64,000 bases of DNA from positions 1 to 64,000 of the forward strand of contig NZ_PYAK01000025.1 in the NCBI RefSeq assembly GCF_003264365.1, given 5' to 3'. The notes below the pieces were generated by a model that saw only the letters and a program-made list of their open reading frames with translations, did no database searches and was not told the origin of the DNA. Both the position numbers and the translations under genes were made by a program. Origin of the DNA: Micromonospora noduli (GTDB lineage: Bacteria; Actinomycetota; Actinomycetes; Mycobacteriales; Micromonosporaceae). Positions 52,511-60,935 of this stretch are shown here, piece by piece (the stretch's first letter is position 1; every line of letters begins with the position of its first letter).

Positions 52511-52918
52511 TCAACCACGGCCGGGGCCGTCGCCGTCGCCGTCGCCCCAGCCGAGGCCACCTGGGCCCGGGGCGTGGTGGAAGCCCGGATGGTCGGCCAC
52601 GTCGACGCAGCGTTCGCCGTCCGGGCCGACCGCGCCGCAGAACAGCCGCTCGGCCCGCTGCCAGGCATCCGCCGGTGACACTGCCGCCGCACCGAGTGCC
52701 ACCTCCGAGCGGAGCAGGCTCAGCGCCTCCGCGTACGCCACGGCCAGCTCGCGGGCCTCGGCCGGGCCGGGCGCGGTGAAGCCCAGGTGCACTGTGAAGA
52801 ACCGGTGCGGACGGGTGGGCCGCCGCGGCGGCCCGATCAGTGACCGTCCGTCGCGGCCTCCGCCGAGTGCCCCGGCCGCTCGCCGCTGCCGCCAGTGCGG
52901 TGATGTGTTGTCGCGCAT
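52511..52918 (-). CDS. Hypothetical protein (135 aa)
   Basis: No named family is recognised. ATG at 52918 follows GGAGGGCGGA. Residues 40-110 have a credible fold (RFFTVHLGFTAPGPAEARELAVAYAEALSLLRSE and AWQRAERLFCGAVGPDGERCVDVADH with two cysteines). The C-terminus is Gly/Asp rich. The N-terminal 35 residues are basic. It stands alone between the DUF397 and P450 genes. The Shine-Dalgarno and folded-looking core support coding. Confidence 0.65.
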   Translation of the reverse strand: MRDNTSPHWRQRRAAGALGGGRDGRSLIGPPRRPTRPHRFFTVHLGFTAPGPAEARELAVAYAEALSLLRSEVALGAAAVSPADAWQRAERLFCGAVGPDGERCVDVADHPGFHHAPGPGGLGWGDGDGDGPGRG

Positions 52919-53065
52919 TCCGCCCTCCCCGTGCTCGTCCCCACCAGCAGCAAACCAGGTTCCGCCGCCCCTGGGAGGGGCCAGCCGGGCGGGGTTCAGC
53001 GGCGTGGACGGGGGTAAGCGCACCGGCAAACGGCGACCAGCCGCACCTGCGCGTGAGGAGACCCG

Positions 53066-54313
53066 ATGGCGACCATGCCGGCCGACCGCAGCCCGGACAG
53101 CACCCTCGCGCTGCTCCGCGCCGGTTACCGGTTCATCGGCGAGCGCTGCGAGCGGTACGGCAGCGACGTCTTCAAGACCCGGATCCTGCTCGCCCCGACC
53201 ATCTGCCTGCGCGGCCGGCCGGCGGCGGAGCTGTTCTACGACAATGACCGCTTCCAACGCGCCACAGCGATGCCGCTGCGGGTGCAGCGAACCCTGACCG
53301 GGCGGGGCGGGGTGCAGGGGCTGGACGGGCCGGAGCACTCCGACCGCAAGGCCATGTTCATGTCGATCATGACACCGGCGGCGATCCAGCGGCTCGGCCA
53401 GCTCTTCGACGACGAGTGGCGGGCCCGGGTCGCCGCCTGGGAGGGCGCCGGACCGGTGTCGCTCTACGACGAGCTGGGCCGAATGCTGACCCGGGTGGTC
53501 TGTGCCTGGGCCGGGGTGCCGCTGCCCGCGTCACAGGTCGAGCGCCGCGCCGTCGAGCTGCACGCCATGATCGAGGCTCCGGCCGTGCTGGGACCCCGGC
53601 ACTGGAGGGGACGGCTGGCCCGGTACCGCGCCGAGCACTGGCTCGCCGACCTCATCGAACGGACCCGGGTCGGTTTCGCCCCGGCGCCGGCCGGCACCGC
53701 CCTCGCCGTGATCGCCGAACACCGGGACGTGCGCGGCAACCTCCTCCCCCGGCGGATCGCGGCAGTGGAGCTGCTCAACGTGCTGCGCCCGGTGGTCGCC
53801 GTCGACCAGTACATGACCTTCGCCGCGCTCGCCCTGCACGACCATCCGGCCTGGCGGGAACGCGTCCGCGACGACGACGAGGCCACCGAGCAGTTCGTCC
53901 AGGAAGTACGCCGCTACTACCCGTTCTTTCCGATCGCGGCGGCCCGGGTCCGGCGGTCCTTCGACTGGCAGGGCCACCACTTTCCGCGCGGCCGGCGGGT
54001 GCTGCTCGACCTCTACGGCACCAACCACCACCCGACGCTCTGGCCGCAACCGGAGCTGTTTCGCCCGGAGCGGTTCGCCGGCCGCCGGGTGGACCCGTTC
54101 GAACTGATCCCACAGGGGGGCGGCGACCACTGGGCCGGGCACCGCTGCGCCGGCGAGTGGATCACCATCGACCTGATGAAGCGGGCAGTCACCAACCTCG
54201 TCACCACCATGCGCTACGACGTCCCCGTTCAGAACCTGGCCCTGGATCTGCACCGGATGCCCGCGCTGCCGCCCCTCGGGCTGACAATCATCAACGTCCG
54301 CCGCGCCGGCTGA
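53066..54313 (+). CDS. Cytochrome P450 of CYP152 type, fatty acid peroxygenase-like (415 aa)
   Basis: Resembles the P450 BS-beta/SP-alpha group that uses H2O2 on fatty acids. The I-helix has LLNVLRPVVAVDQYMTFAALAL, with Arg-Pro replacing the usual acid-Thr pair, as in CYP152. The heme loop is FELIPQGGGDHWAGHRCAGEW, and Cys is the thiolate ligand. K-helix EVRRYYPFFPIAAARVRR is also typical. ATG follows GAGGAGACC. If it is CYP152, it needs no redox partner, consistent with no ferredoxin gene nearby. Products may be hydroxy fatty acids or terminal alkenes. Confidence 0.88.
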   Translation: MATMPADRSPDSTLALLRAGYRFIGERCERYGSDVFKTRILLAPTICLRGRPAAELFYDNDRFQRATAMPLRVQRTLTGRGGVQGLDGPEHSDRKAMFMSIMTPAAIQRLGQLFDDEWRARVAAWEGAGPVSLYDELGRMLTRVVCAWAGVPLPASQVERRAVELHAMIEAPAVLGPRHWRGRLARYRAEHWLADLIERTRVGFAPAPAGTALAVIAEHRDVRGNLLPRRIAAVELLNVLRPVVAVDQYMTFAALALHDHPAWRERVRDDDEATEQFVQEVRRYYPFFPIAAARVRRSFDWQGHHFPRGRRVLLDLYGTNHHPTLWPQPELFRPERFAGRRVDPFELIPQGGGDHWAGHRCAGEWITIDLMKRAVTNLVTTMRYDVPVQNLALDLHRMPALPPLGLTIINVRRAG

Positions 54314-54361
54314 CCCGCCCCGCCCGATCGCAGCGACCGGCGAGGCGGGTACGCCCAGCCG

Positions 54362-55531
54362 TCAGGGATGCAGAACGCTGCGCAGACAGCCGTCCTCCTT
54401 CTTCTCGAACAGCTCGTACCCCTGGGCGCCCTGCTCCAGGGAGAGCGGGTGGGTGGCCAGATAACCAGGGTCGATCTCGCCGGCGGCGAGCCGGTCAAGC
54501 AACATCGGGATGTAGCGCTGCGCGTGCATCTGCCCCATCCGCAGCACCAGGGCCTTGTTCATGGCCGCGCCAAGCGGAAACTTGTCGACCAGGCCGGCGT
54601 ACACACCGACGATGCTCACCGTGCCGCCCTTGCGGCACGCCATGATCGCCTGGCGGACCGAGGTCGGGCGGTCGGTCTGCAACCGCGCCGCCTGCTTCAC
54701 CCGGTCGTACGCGTAGGTCGGTCCGACGTCGTGCGACTCCATTCCGACGGCCTCGATGCAGGCGTCCGGCCCGCGCCCGGCGGTCAGCTCCCGCAGCGCC
54801 TCCAGCACGTCGGTCTCCGCGTAGTTGATCGTCTCGACCCCGATCCGTTCGGTGGCGGTCCTGAGCCGATCCGGGAATCGGTCGATCATGATGACCCGCT
54901 CGGCGCCCAGGAGTTGCGCCGAACGGGCCGCCATCTGACCAACGCCCCCAGCACCCCAGACGGCCACCACCTCGCCACCGGTGAGCCCGCAGAAGTCCGC
55001 CGCCATCCACCCGGTGGGCATCGCGTCGGAGGCGAACACCACCGAGTCGTCCGGCACCCCGTCGGGTACGGCGAAGGCGCCGATGTCGCCGAACGGCACC
55101 CTGATGTACTCGGCGTGTGATCCCGAGTAGCCGCCGGCGGCGTGCGAGTAGCCCAGGATGCCGGCCGGCGAGTGCCCCCACAGCTTCTCGGTGAACACCG
55201 GTTGCGGATTGGAGTTGTCGCAGAGCGAGTACTGCTCGGTCCGGCAGTACCAACAGCCACCGCAGGCGACCACCGACCCCACCACCACCCGGTCGCCGAC
55301 CCGGTGCCGCCGTACGCCGGGCCCGGTCTCCACCACCTCGCCCATGAACTCGTGGCCGAGGATGTCCCCCTCCCGCATCGCCGGCAGGTACCCGTTGATC
55401 AGGTGCAGGTCGGAGCCGCAGACGCTGCTGGCCCGGACCCGGACGATGATGTCCCCCTCGGCGCGGATCTGGGGCTCCGGCACGTCCCGGACGGCCAGCT
55501 TGCCGACGCCTTCCCAGCAGAGCGCCCTCAC
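54362..55531 (-). CDS. Zinc-dependent alcohol dehydrogenase (389 aa)
   Basis: A medium-chain dehydrogenase. Catalytic zinc ligands are in VCGSDLHL and GHEFMGEV, and the structural zinc motif is ACGGCWYCRTEQYSLC. The NAD motif is VWGAGGVGQMAARSA. The insertion around QTDRPTSVRQAIMACRKGG resembles glutathione-independent formaldehyde dehydrogenase-like enzymes. GTG at 55531 overlaps the SRPBCC gene stop by 4 nt. Substrate unknown. Confidence 0.9.
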   Translation of the reverse strand: MRALCWEGVGKLAVRDVPEPQIRAEGDIIVRVRASSVCGSDLHLINGYLPAMREGDILGHEFMGEVVETGPGVRRHRVGDRVVVGSVVACGGCWYCRTEQYSLCDNSNPQPVFTEKLWGHSPAGILGYSHAAGGYSGSHAEYIRVPFGDIGAFAVPDGVPDDSVVFASDAMPTGWMAADFCGLTGGEVVAVWGAGGVGQMAARSAQLLGAERVIMIDRFPDRLRTATERIGVETINYAETDVLEALRELTAGRGPDACIEAVGMESHDVGPTYAYDRVKQAARLQTDRPTSVRQAIMACRKGGTVSIVGVYAGLVDKFPLGAAMNKALVLRMGQMHAQRYIPMLLDRLAAGEIDPGYLATHPLSLEQGAQGYELFEKKEDGCLRSVLHP

Positions 55532-56166
55532 GCCCGTCCTCCCGTCATCAGCTTCTCCCGCACCTTGTCGGTCGCCTTCTCCTGGGCGGGGCTCCGGCCG
55601 GACGGGTCTTCCCGGGTGTCCACCACCTGGCCACACTCGATCAGCGCCTTCACCCGCCGCAGCGCGTCCCGCAGCGCCAGGTCCGGCTCGTCGCCGCTGA
55701 CCAGGCCAGCCAACCGACGCACCGGACCGGAGCGGTAGCGCAGCTCGGCCCGGATCTCCGTGCCCCGGCCCTGGGGTGCTTCGGTCAGCTCGATCCGTCC
55801 CAGCTGCGGCATCGGCCCGTCCTCGACCCGCCACATCAGGGTGCCCGTCCCCTCAACGGTGATCTCGGCCTGCCACTGCGTCTCACCGCCGGCCCGGTCG
55901 CGGGCCACGCACCGCCAACGCCGCTCGTCGAGCTGCTGCAACGTGGCCCACCCGGCCAGCGCGCGGTCCAGCCGTTCGCGGTCGGTCCAGAAGCCGATCA
56001 CCTCGTCCCGGGACCGGTCCACTGTCACCCCGCGACGCACCACGTACCAACCGTCCTGTCGCTCCGGCTGATGCCGATGCCGACGGCGGGCCGCCGCCCG
56101 CCCCACGCCGACCGCCGTCGCCGCGGTGACGCCGAGAAGCGCCCACCTGGTTCCGTTGTTGGTCAT
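55528..56166 (-). CDS. SRPBCC family membrane-anchored protein (212 aa)
   Basis: An N-terminal helix (WALLGVTAATAVGVGRAAA) anchors a cyclase/dehydrase-type START-like fold: VRRGVTVDRSRDEVIGFWTDRERLDRAL, then RWRCVARDRAGGETQWQAEITVE and LRYRSGPVRRLAGLVSG. The tail has the basic PSGRSPAQEKATDKVREKL. ATG at 56166 follows GGAGGAG. It is coupled to the downstream dehydrogenase, so the lipid- or polyketide-binding fold may serve that enzyme. This is inference. Confidence 0.82.
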   Translation of the reverse strand: MTNNGTRWALLGVTAATAVGVGRAAARRRHRHQPERQDGWYVVRRGVTVDRSRDEVIGFWTDRERLDRALAGWATLQQLDERRWRCVARDRAGGETQWQAEITVEGTGTLMWRVEDGPMPQLGRIELTEAPQGRGTEIRAELRYRSGPVRRLAGLVSGDEPDLALRDALRRVKALIECGQVVDTREDPSGRSPAQEKATDKVREKLMTGGRA

Positions 56167-56323
56167 CACGTCTATCTCCTCCACCCGGACAACCGGGCAT
56201 GGACAGCTCTTAGGGCAGCGCTACCCGGGGTCCGGCAGTCGAAACGACCCGCTGTTTGATCGACGGAAATGCGGGCAGATGCTGCTCAACACCGACCGCG
56301 ACCCTGTCCGCCACGGAGTTGCC

Positions 56324-57394
56324 ATGTCCTCGTTCAGCCCTACTGAAGACGCCACCCGCCGGTGGGAGGTCGCGCCCGAGGGCGCCGGCACGTCGCCGGT
56401 CCGGCTACCGATGACGTACGTGCTGCCGCTGCGCTGGCACACCGACAGCGGCCTGGCCGAGCTGACCGACTACCTGCGCTGGCTCGGTCACCGGGCGGAG
56501 GTGCTCGTGGTCGACGGCTCACCTCCGGACATCTTCGCCCGGCACGCCGAGGCGTGGCGGGGGCTGGTCCGGCACCTCCCACCGGATCCGAGTGAGCGTG
56601 GGCTCAACGGCAAGGTGCTGGGCGTACACACCGGCGTCCGCGCCGCCGGCCACGAGCACGTGGTGATCGCCGACGACGACGTCCGGTACGACGAGTCCGC
56701 GCTGAGCGCGGTACACCGGTTGCTGGGCCGGGCCGACGTGGTACGACCGCAGAACTACTTCGACCCGCTGCCCTGGCACGCCTGGTGGGACACCGGCCGC
56801 ACGCTGCTCAACCGGGCGCTCGGAGCGGACTACCCGGGCACCCTTGCCGTGCGGCGCAGCACCTTCCTCGCCATGGGCGGGTACGACCCGGACGTGCTCT
56901 TCGAGAACCTGGAGCTGATCCGCACGGTGCGCGGGTACGGCGGCACCGAGGCCGCCCCGGCCTGGCTGTACGTCCGCCGGCTGCCTCCGGAAGCCGCGCA
57001 TTTCCGTGGTCAACGGGTCCGACAGGCGTACGACGATCTGGCTCAGCCGGCTCGCCTGCTGATCGCGCTCGCGGTACTGCCGGCGCTGGCGGCGGCGGTC
57101 GCGTCGCGCCGCCCCAGGCTGCTGCTCGGCGCGGCGGCCGGGGTCGTCGCCCTGGCCGAGACGGGTCGCCGCCGCGCCGGCGGCACCCGGGTGTTTCCGC
57201 CGGCCACGGCACTGGCGGCCCCACTCTGGCTGCTGGAACGCGGTGTGTGCGGCTGGCTGGCGGTCACCCAACGCCTCCTGCTGGGCGGTGTCCGCTACGG
57301 CGACACCCGAATCCGCCGAGCCGCCAACCCCGCCCCGCGCAACCCACGGCTCCCCGCGATCTTGCACTTTCGGTTGGGACGAAACCGCCGGTAG
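56324..57394 (+). CDS. Glycosyltransferase family 2 protein (356 aa)
   Basis: A GT-A fold membrane-associated transferase. The metal-binding motif is VVIADDDVRYDE, with SAVHRLLGRADVVRPQNYF and FLAMGGYDPDVLFENLELIRTVRG as acceptor-loop signatures. Two to three helices near residues 240-320 anchor it. ATG at 56324 with GGAG 5 nt before is chosen; an upstream in-frame ATG at 56279 is possible. The final ILHFRLGRNRR residues are encoded inside a palindromic repeat (57355-57430). Confidence 0.82.
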   Translation: MSSFSPTEDATRRWEVAPEGAGTSPVRLPMTYVLPLRWHTDSGLAELTDYLRWLGHRAEVLVVDGSPPDIFARHAEAWRGLVRHLPPDPSERGLNGKVLGVHTGVRAAGHEHVVIADDDVRYDESALSAVHRLLGRADVVRPQNYFDPLPWHAWWDTGRTLLNRALGADYPGTLAVRRSTFLAMGGYDPDVLFENLELIRTVRGYGGTEAAPAWLYVRRLPPEAAHFRGQRVRQAYDDLAQPARLLIALAVLPALAAAVASRRPRLLLGAAAGVVALAETGRRRAGGTRVFPPATALAAPLWLLERGVCGWLAVTQRLLLGGVRYGDTRIRRAANPAPRNPRLPAILHFRLGRNRR

Positions 57395-57430
57395 GCCCAC
57401 AGAACTCCAGCCGAGTACCGCAAGATCGCG
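57355..57430. repeat. Palindrome family B, copy 2, overlapping the glycosyltransferase stop
   Basis: Perfect 11-bp arms CGCGATCTTGC and its complement (57355-57365, 57420-57430) enclose 54 nt with a small CGGTT-AACCG hairpin. The outer core matches the element at 147-216. The left arm encodes the last residues of the glycosyltransferase. Confidence 0.75.
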
Positions 57431-57434
57431 CTGA

Positions 57435-57494
57435 CCCCAACGCGACAGCTCGCGGGCACCAGAGGGTGACCGCGAGCTGTCGCGCTGGTTGGGG
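57435..57494. terminator. Bidirectional hairpin between glycosyltransferase and DUF3618 genes
   Basis: A 15-bp perfect core (57441-57455 with 57470-57484) is extended by CCCCAA and TTGGGG with a small bulge. Loop of 14 nt. It lies 41 bp after one stop and 7 bp after the convergent gene's stop. Confidence 0.85.
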
Positions 57495-57500
57495 GTGGGG

Positions 57501-58118
57501 TCAGGGAGTGGCGTGGTCCTTTACCTGGTGGGCGGCGGACTTCGTGTCGTCCTTGACCGCGTGCACGGCGTCCTGAGCGGTGGACTTCACCGACTCGGCG
57601 GCCTGCTGGGCCGGCTCGCGCAGCTCGCCGGCCACCTCGCCCAGCTTCTCCTTCACGGCCCCGCTGTGCTCGCTGACCTTGGCCTTCACCTGGGTGGCGG
57701 CCTGCTGCTCGCGGCGGGAGGCCGGGATCAGCGACGAGGCCAGCCAGCCGACCCCGAACGCGATCAGGCCGGCGGCGAGAGGGTTGCCCTGGGACTTCTG
57801 CCGGATCACCCGCGGCGCGCTCTGCGCGGCATCGCTGACAGTGGTCGCCGCCGAGTGCGCGGCGTCGCTGACGCTGGAGGCCGCCGACGAGGCGCGGTCA
57901 CCCACCGAGTGGGCGGCCTGGCCGGTGCCGTGGCCGAGGTCAGACGCGGTTCCCATGACCTTGTCCCTCACATTCTGCAGAGCGGAACGGGCCCGCTGCT
58001 TACGGTCGTCGACGATGCGGCTCGGGCTGACCTTGTACGCCAACGCATCCACATCGGAGCTGAGACTGTTACGGGTGGCTTCGATCTCCCGGCGGATCTG
58101 ATCGGGATCGGTGCTCAT
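57501..58118 (-). CDS. DUF3618 domain protein (205 aa)
   Basis: The N-terminal DUF3618 motif is STDPDQIRREIEATRNSLSSDVDALAYKVSP. A long Ser/Ala-rich amphipathic region (SVSDAAHSAATTVSDAAQS) resembles LEA-like repeats, then a helix (NPLAAGLIAFGVGWLASSL) and a second amphipathic stretch. ATG overlaps the upstream gene stop by 4 nt. Third gene of a three-gene operon with the holin-like protein. Probably a membrane-associated stress or envelope protein; function unproven. Confidence 0.88.
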   Translation of the reverse strand: MSTDPDQIRREIEATRNSLSSDVDALAYKVSPSRIVDDRKQRARSALQNVRDKVMGTASDLGHGTGQAAHSVGDRASSAASSVSDAAHSAATTVSDAAQSAPRVIRQKSQGNPLAAGLIAFGVGWLASSLIPASRREQQAATQVKAKVSEHSGAVKEKLGEVAGELREPAQQAAESVKSTAQDAVHAVKDDTKSAAHQVKDHATP

Positions 58119-58582
58119 CGGGTGACTCCCTCCGGGTGCGGCTTGAGCGCGTCGGGGATCCGCTGCACGCTGTCGTTGGTCTGCTGGAGCCCGCGTACGT
58201 GCTGGGCGTTCTTCTTGGCCTTCGAGTAGAGGACCGCGGCGACCGCGGCCCAGATCACAGCCACGATCAGCGCGGCCAGGCCGGAGTCCATGACGTTGTC
58301 CAGGAACTGCCAGATGGCGATGGACACGAAGAGGGCCACCATGTAGCCGCCGAAGCCGGCACCGCCGAAGAGGCCCGCGGCCTTACCGGCCTTCTTGCCC
58401 TCCTGGCGGATCTCGGCCTTGGCCAGCTCAACCTCCTGACGCATCAGCGTCGACAGGTCCGTGGTGACCTGACGCATCAGGTCACCCAGCGAGCTGCCCT
58501 TCACCTCCGACGCGGTGTGCGGGGCACCCGCGTCGGGGTGGTAACCGGAGTCCAGTCCGGACCCCTGCGTCGGCATGCTCAT
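58115..58582 (-). CDS. Phage holin family (DUF1469) membrane protein (155 aa)
   Basis: The family Phage_holin_3_6 is widespread in chromosomes and not evidence of prophage. An N-terminal helix (LGDLMRQVTTDLSTLMRQEVELAKAEIRQEGKKAGKAAG) precedes two membrane helices (FGGYMVALFVSIAIWQFL and GLAALIVAVIWAAVAAVLY). ATG follows GGGAGG. It is coupled to the DUF3618 gene. Envelope function unknown. Confidence 0.88.
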   Translation of the reverse strand: MSMPTQGSGLDSGYHPDAGAPHTASEVKGSSLGDLMRQVTTDLSTLMRQEVELAKAEIRQEGKKAGKAAGLFGGAGFGGYMVALFVSIAIWQFLDNVMDSGLAALIVAVIWAAVAAVLYSKAKKNAQHVRGLQQTNDSVQRIPDALKPHPEGVTR

Positions 58583-58613
58583 GCCGTCGCCTCCCTTCGG
58601 ATGACTCGGCGGC

Positions 58614-59459
58614 TCACGGGCGAGGGCTACCGCTGGACGGCACGCCCGGCAGCGGGTCGGTCTGGGTCACCGGCGGCAGCGGCTGGCCGGTGCCGGAGTG
58701 CTCCGGGTACTCGCCCTGGCCCGGCTCGACGGAGCCGCCGGGCGCCGGGTCGGCGTAGGTACCGGGCGTCTGGTCGGTGTAGCCACCGGACGTCGGCGGG
58801 GTGTGCGTACCGGGGGTCGGGTCGAGGTAGCCGCCCGGCGGAACGGCGTCCGGCACCGCGCGGGCCGCCGGCGGCTGCGTCGGGATCACGGCGGTCTGCT
58901 CCGGGTCGTACGCTCCGGCGCCCCGGAAGGTCGAGGAACCGTTGCCGGAGTCGTCGCCGGCGGCCGAGATGCCACGGGTCAGCCGGCCGGCCAGCACACC
59001 GAGCACCGCCGCGCCGACCAGGAAGGTGCCCGGGTTACGCCGCGCGTAGTCGCGTACCTCGGTGATCAGGTCGCCGGGCTCGCGCTGCTCAAGCCAACCG
59101 GCGACGCCCTGCACCCGGTCGGCGGCCTGGCGGGCCAGCTCGGTCACCGGGCCGGCCTGGCCACCCTGCTCGGCCATCGAGCGCATCTCGTCGGCCAGCG
59201 AACGCAGCCCACCGGCGGCTCGGCGCTGCTGCTCACCGGTCTGGCTGGCGAGCTGGCTGCGGGCCTCGCCGTACAGGTTGCGGGCCTGCCGGGCCGCCTC
59301 ACGGCCGACCTCGGTGCCCTGCTCCTTGGCGGTCTGGGCGACCGCACCACCTGCCTGCGCGGCCTCCGACCCGACCTGGCGCGCCTGGTCGCGGACGCCA
59401 CCGCCGTTGGTCGACTGCTGCCCGTACGTGGAAGACGTGGGTGAAAGATCGTAAGTCAT
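58614..59459 (-). CDS. Membrane protein with Gln/Ala-rich helix and Pro/Gly tail (281 aa)
   Basis: No named domain is recognised. Residues 20-120 are a long amphipathic helix rich in Ala, Gln and Glu (VRDQARQVGSEAAQAGGAVAQ-like), then a single membrane helix (NPGTFLVGAAVLGVLAGRLT) near residue 145, then a Pro/Thr/Gly-rich tail with repeated GGYxDxTPGT units. ATG at 59459 follows AAGGG. It heads the operon with the holin-like and DUF3618 proteins, all with amphipathic helices beside membrane helices. Confidence 0.8.
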   Translation of the reverse strand: MTYDLSPTSSTYGQQSTNGGGVRDQARQVGSEAAQAGGAVAQTAKEQGTEVGREAARQARNLYGEARSQLASQTGEQQRRAAGGLRSLADEMRSMAEQGGQAGPVTELARQAADRVQGVAGWLEQREPGDLITEVRDYARRNPGTFLVGAAVLGVLAGRLTRGISAAGDDSGNGSSTFRGAGAYDPEQTAVIPTQPPAARAVPDAVPPGGYLDPTPGTHTPPTSGGYTDQTPGTYADPAPGGSVEPGQGEYPEHSGTGQPLPPVTQTDPLPGVPSSGSPRP

Positions 59460-59688
59460 GATTTCCCTTCCGCTCAGAAAGTCGTAGCGGTTGTGCTGGG
59501 GGGATGCGACGCGTTGCCGCCGCCGCTGACCATTCACCTACCCTCCGTTCTGGCTTCCATACCTCTTCGTGCATTTATCTGCGCGGCCCACCGGTTGGTC
59601 TTCAAAATGGAGGATCGTCGGGCTGCGTCACGTCGCCGCTGCGGACAGTGAGGTTCGCGAGGCCGGTAGATCCACGGAGGGGGCAGCG

Positions 59689-60180
59689 ATGGCACGAGAC
59701 GCACGAGGCGGCCGAGCGGCCGGCCCACGACCCCGGGTCCAGTTGGCCGCACTGGTAGTGGCCGGGGTCTTCCTGTTGATCGGCGTCCTCGGCTTCATCC
59801 CCGGCATCACCACCGAGTACGGCGAGCTGCGGTTCGCCGGGCACCACTCGGACGCCAACCTGCTCGGGCTGTTCCAGGTGTCGATCCTGCACAACGCGGT
59901 GCACCTGCTCTTCGGGTTGGCCGGCCTGGTGCTGGCCCGCAGCGTCGCCGGTGCCCGCGTCTTCCTGGCCGCCGGTGGCGCGACCTACCTTGCTCTCTGG
60001 CTGTACGGCCTGGCGATCGAGGCGGTCAACCCGGAGGCCGGGGCGAACATCCTGCCGGTCAACGACGCCGACAACTGGCTGCACCTCGCGCTCGGCTTCG
60101 GGATGCTCGCGCTCGGGCTGCTGCTGTCGAACCAGGCCGGCACCGGCGGACGCCTGGACAGCCCCGCCGACCGGCAGTGA
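59689..60180 (+). CDS. DUF4383 membrane protein (163 aa)
   Basis: Four membrane helices are predicted (about residues 17-37, 62-82, 89-109, 131-147). The family signature GLFQVSILHNAVHLLFGLAGLVLAR is present, followed by LPVNDADNWLHLALGFGMLALGLLLS. ATG at 59689 follows ACGGAGG. Function unknown. Divergent from the DUF3618 operon across 229 bp and followed by another membrane-protein gene. Confidence 0.88.
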   Translation: MARDARGGRAAGPRPRVQLAALVVAGVFLLIGVLGFIPGITTEYGELRFAGHHSDANLLGLFQVSILHNAVHLLFGLAGLVLARSVAGARVFLAAGGATYLALWLYGLAIEAVNPEAGANILPVNDADNWLHLALGFGMLALGLLLSNQAGTGGRLDSPADRQ

Positions 60181-60246
60181 ACTGGACTTTTGTGGTTTCG
60201 CGGTCACGCCCGCAGGGGTAAATCGACCGGCGAAGGAGGTACGACC

Positions 60247-60906
60247 ATGCCTCGTTGGCTACGTGACAACGCCCTGGCCGTCGCCATGCTGGGGGCGTTC
60301 CTGGTCTTTCTGGTGTTGCAGAGCGTCTTCGGGTGGCAGACCCACAATGAGGAGCTGACCGAGTTCGGGGCCGCGCCGCTGAGCTGGCCGGCGTACCTGA
60401 CCAGTGGGCACTTCGCCGAGTCGGTCTTCGAGAACTGGGAGTCCGAGTTCCTCCAGATGGGCGGGTACGTGCTGCTCACCGCGTACCTGGTCCAGCGGGG
60501 CTCGGCCGAGTCGAAGCCGATGGACCAGACCGACCGACCGGAGGACGACGAGCGCCGGGCGACCCCGCAGTCACCCTGGCCGGTGCGCGTCGGCGGCCTG
60601 CCGTTGGTGATCTACCGGAACAGCCTCTCCCTCGCCCTGCTGCTGATCTTCGCCGGTTCGTTCGTCGGTCACCTGCTCGGTGGCACCGCCGCGTACAACC
60701 AGGAGCAGGCGCTCCAGAGCGGGGCGCCGCCGATCGGGGTGTGGGAGTTCCTCGGCACCAGCGACTTCTGGTTCCAGTCCATGCAGAACTGGCAGAGCGA
60801 GTTTCTCGCGGTCGGCGCGCTGATCCTGCTGAGCATCGTGCTGCGCCAGCACGCCTCGCCGGAGTCGAAGCCGGTGACCGTCGAGCACGCCAGCACCGGC
60901 GCCTGA
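60247..60906 (+). CDS. DUF6766 family membrane protein (219 aa)
   Basis: A four-helix membrane protein. Two repeat-like halves each have an amphipathic pair: FAESVFENWESEFLQMGGYVLLTAYLVQRGSAESKP in the first, FWFQSMQNWQSEFLAVGALILLSIVLRQHASPESKP in the second. This internal duplication of the W(E/Q)SEFL...ESKP block suggests a pseudo-symmetric fold. The start has a perfect AAGGAGG. Function unknown. Confidence 0.9.
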   Translation: MPRWLRDNALAVAMLGAFLVFLVLQSVFGWQTHNEELTEFGAAPLSWPAYLTSGHFAESVFENWESEFLQMGGYVLLTAYLVQRGSAESKPMDQTDRPEDDERRATPQSPWPVRVGGLPLVIYRNSLSLALLLIFAGSFVGHLLGGTAAYNQEQALQSGAPPIGVWEFLGTSDFWFQSMQNWQSEFLAVGALILLSIVLRQHASPESKPVTVEHASTGA

Positions 60907-60935
60907 AACGCGAAGCGGCGGCGACGCCGCGGCCG

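Noticed and set aside
58115..58582. 'Phage holin' annotation as sign of a prophage
   Set aside because: The family is common in actinomycete chromosomes. There are no integrase, lysin, or structural genes nearby.
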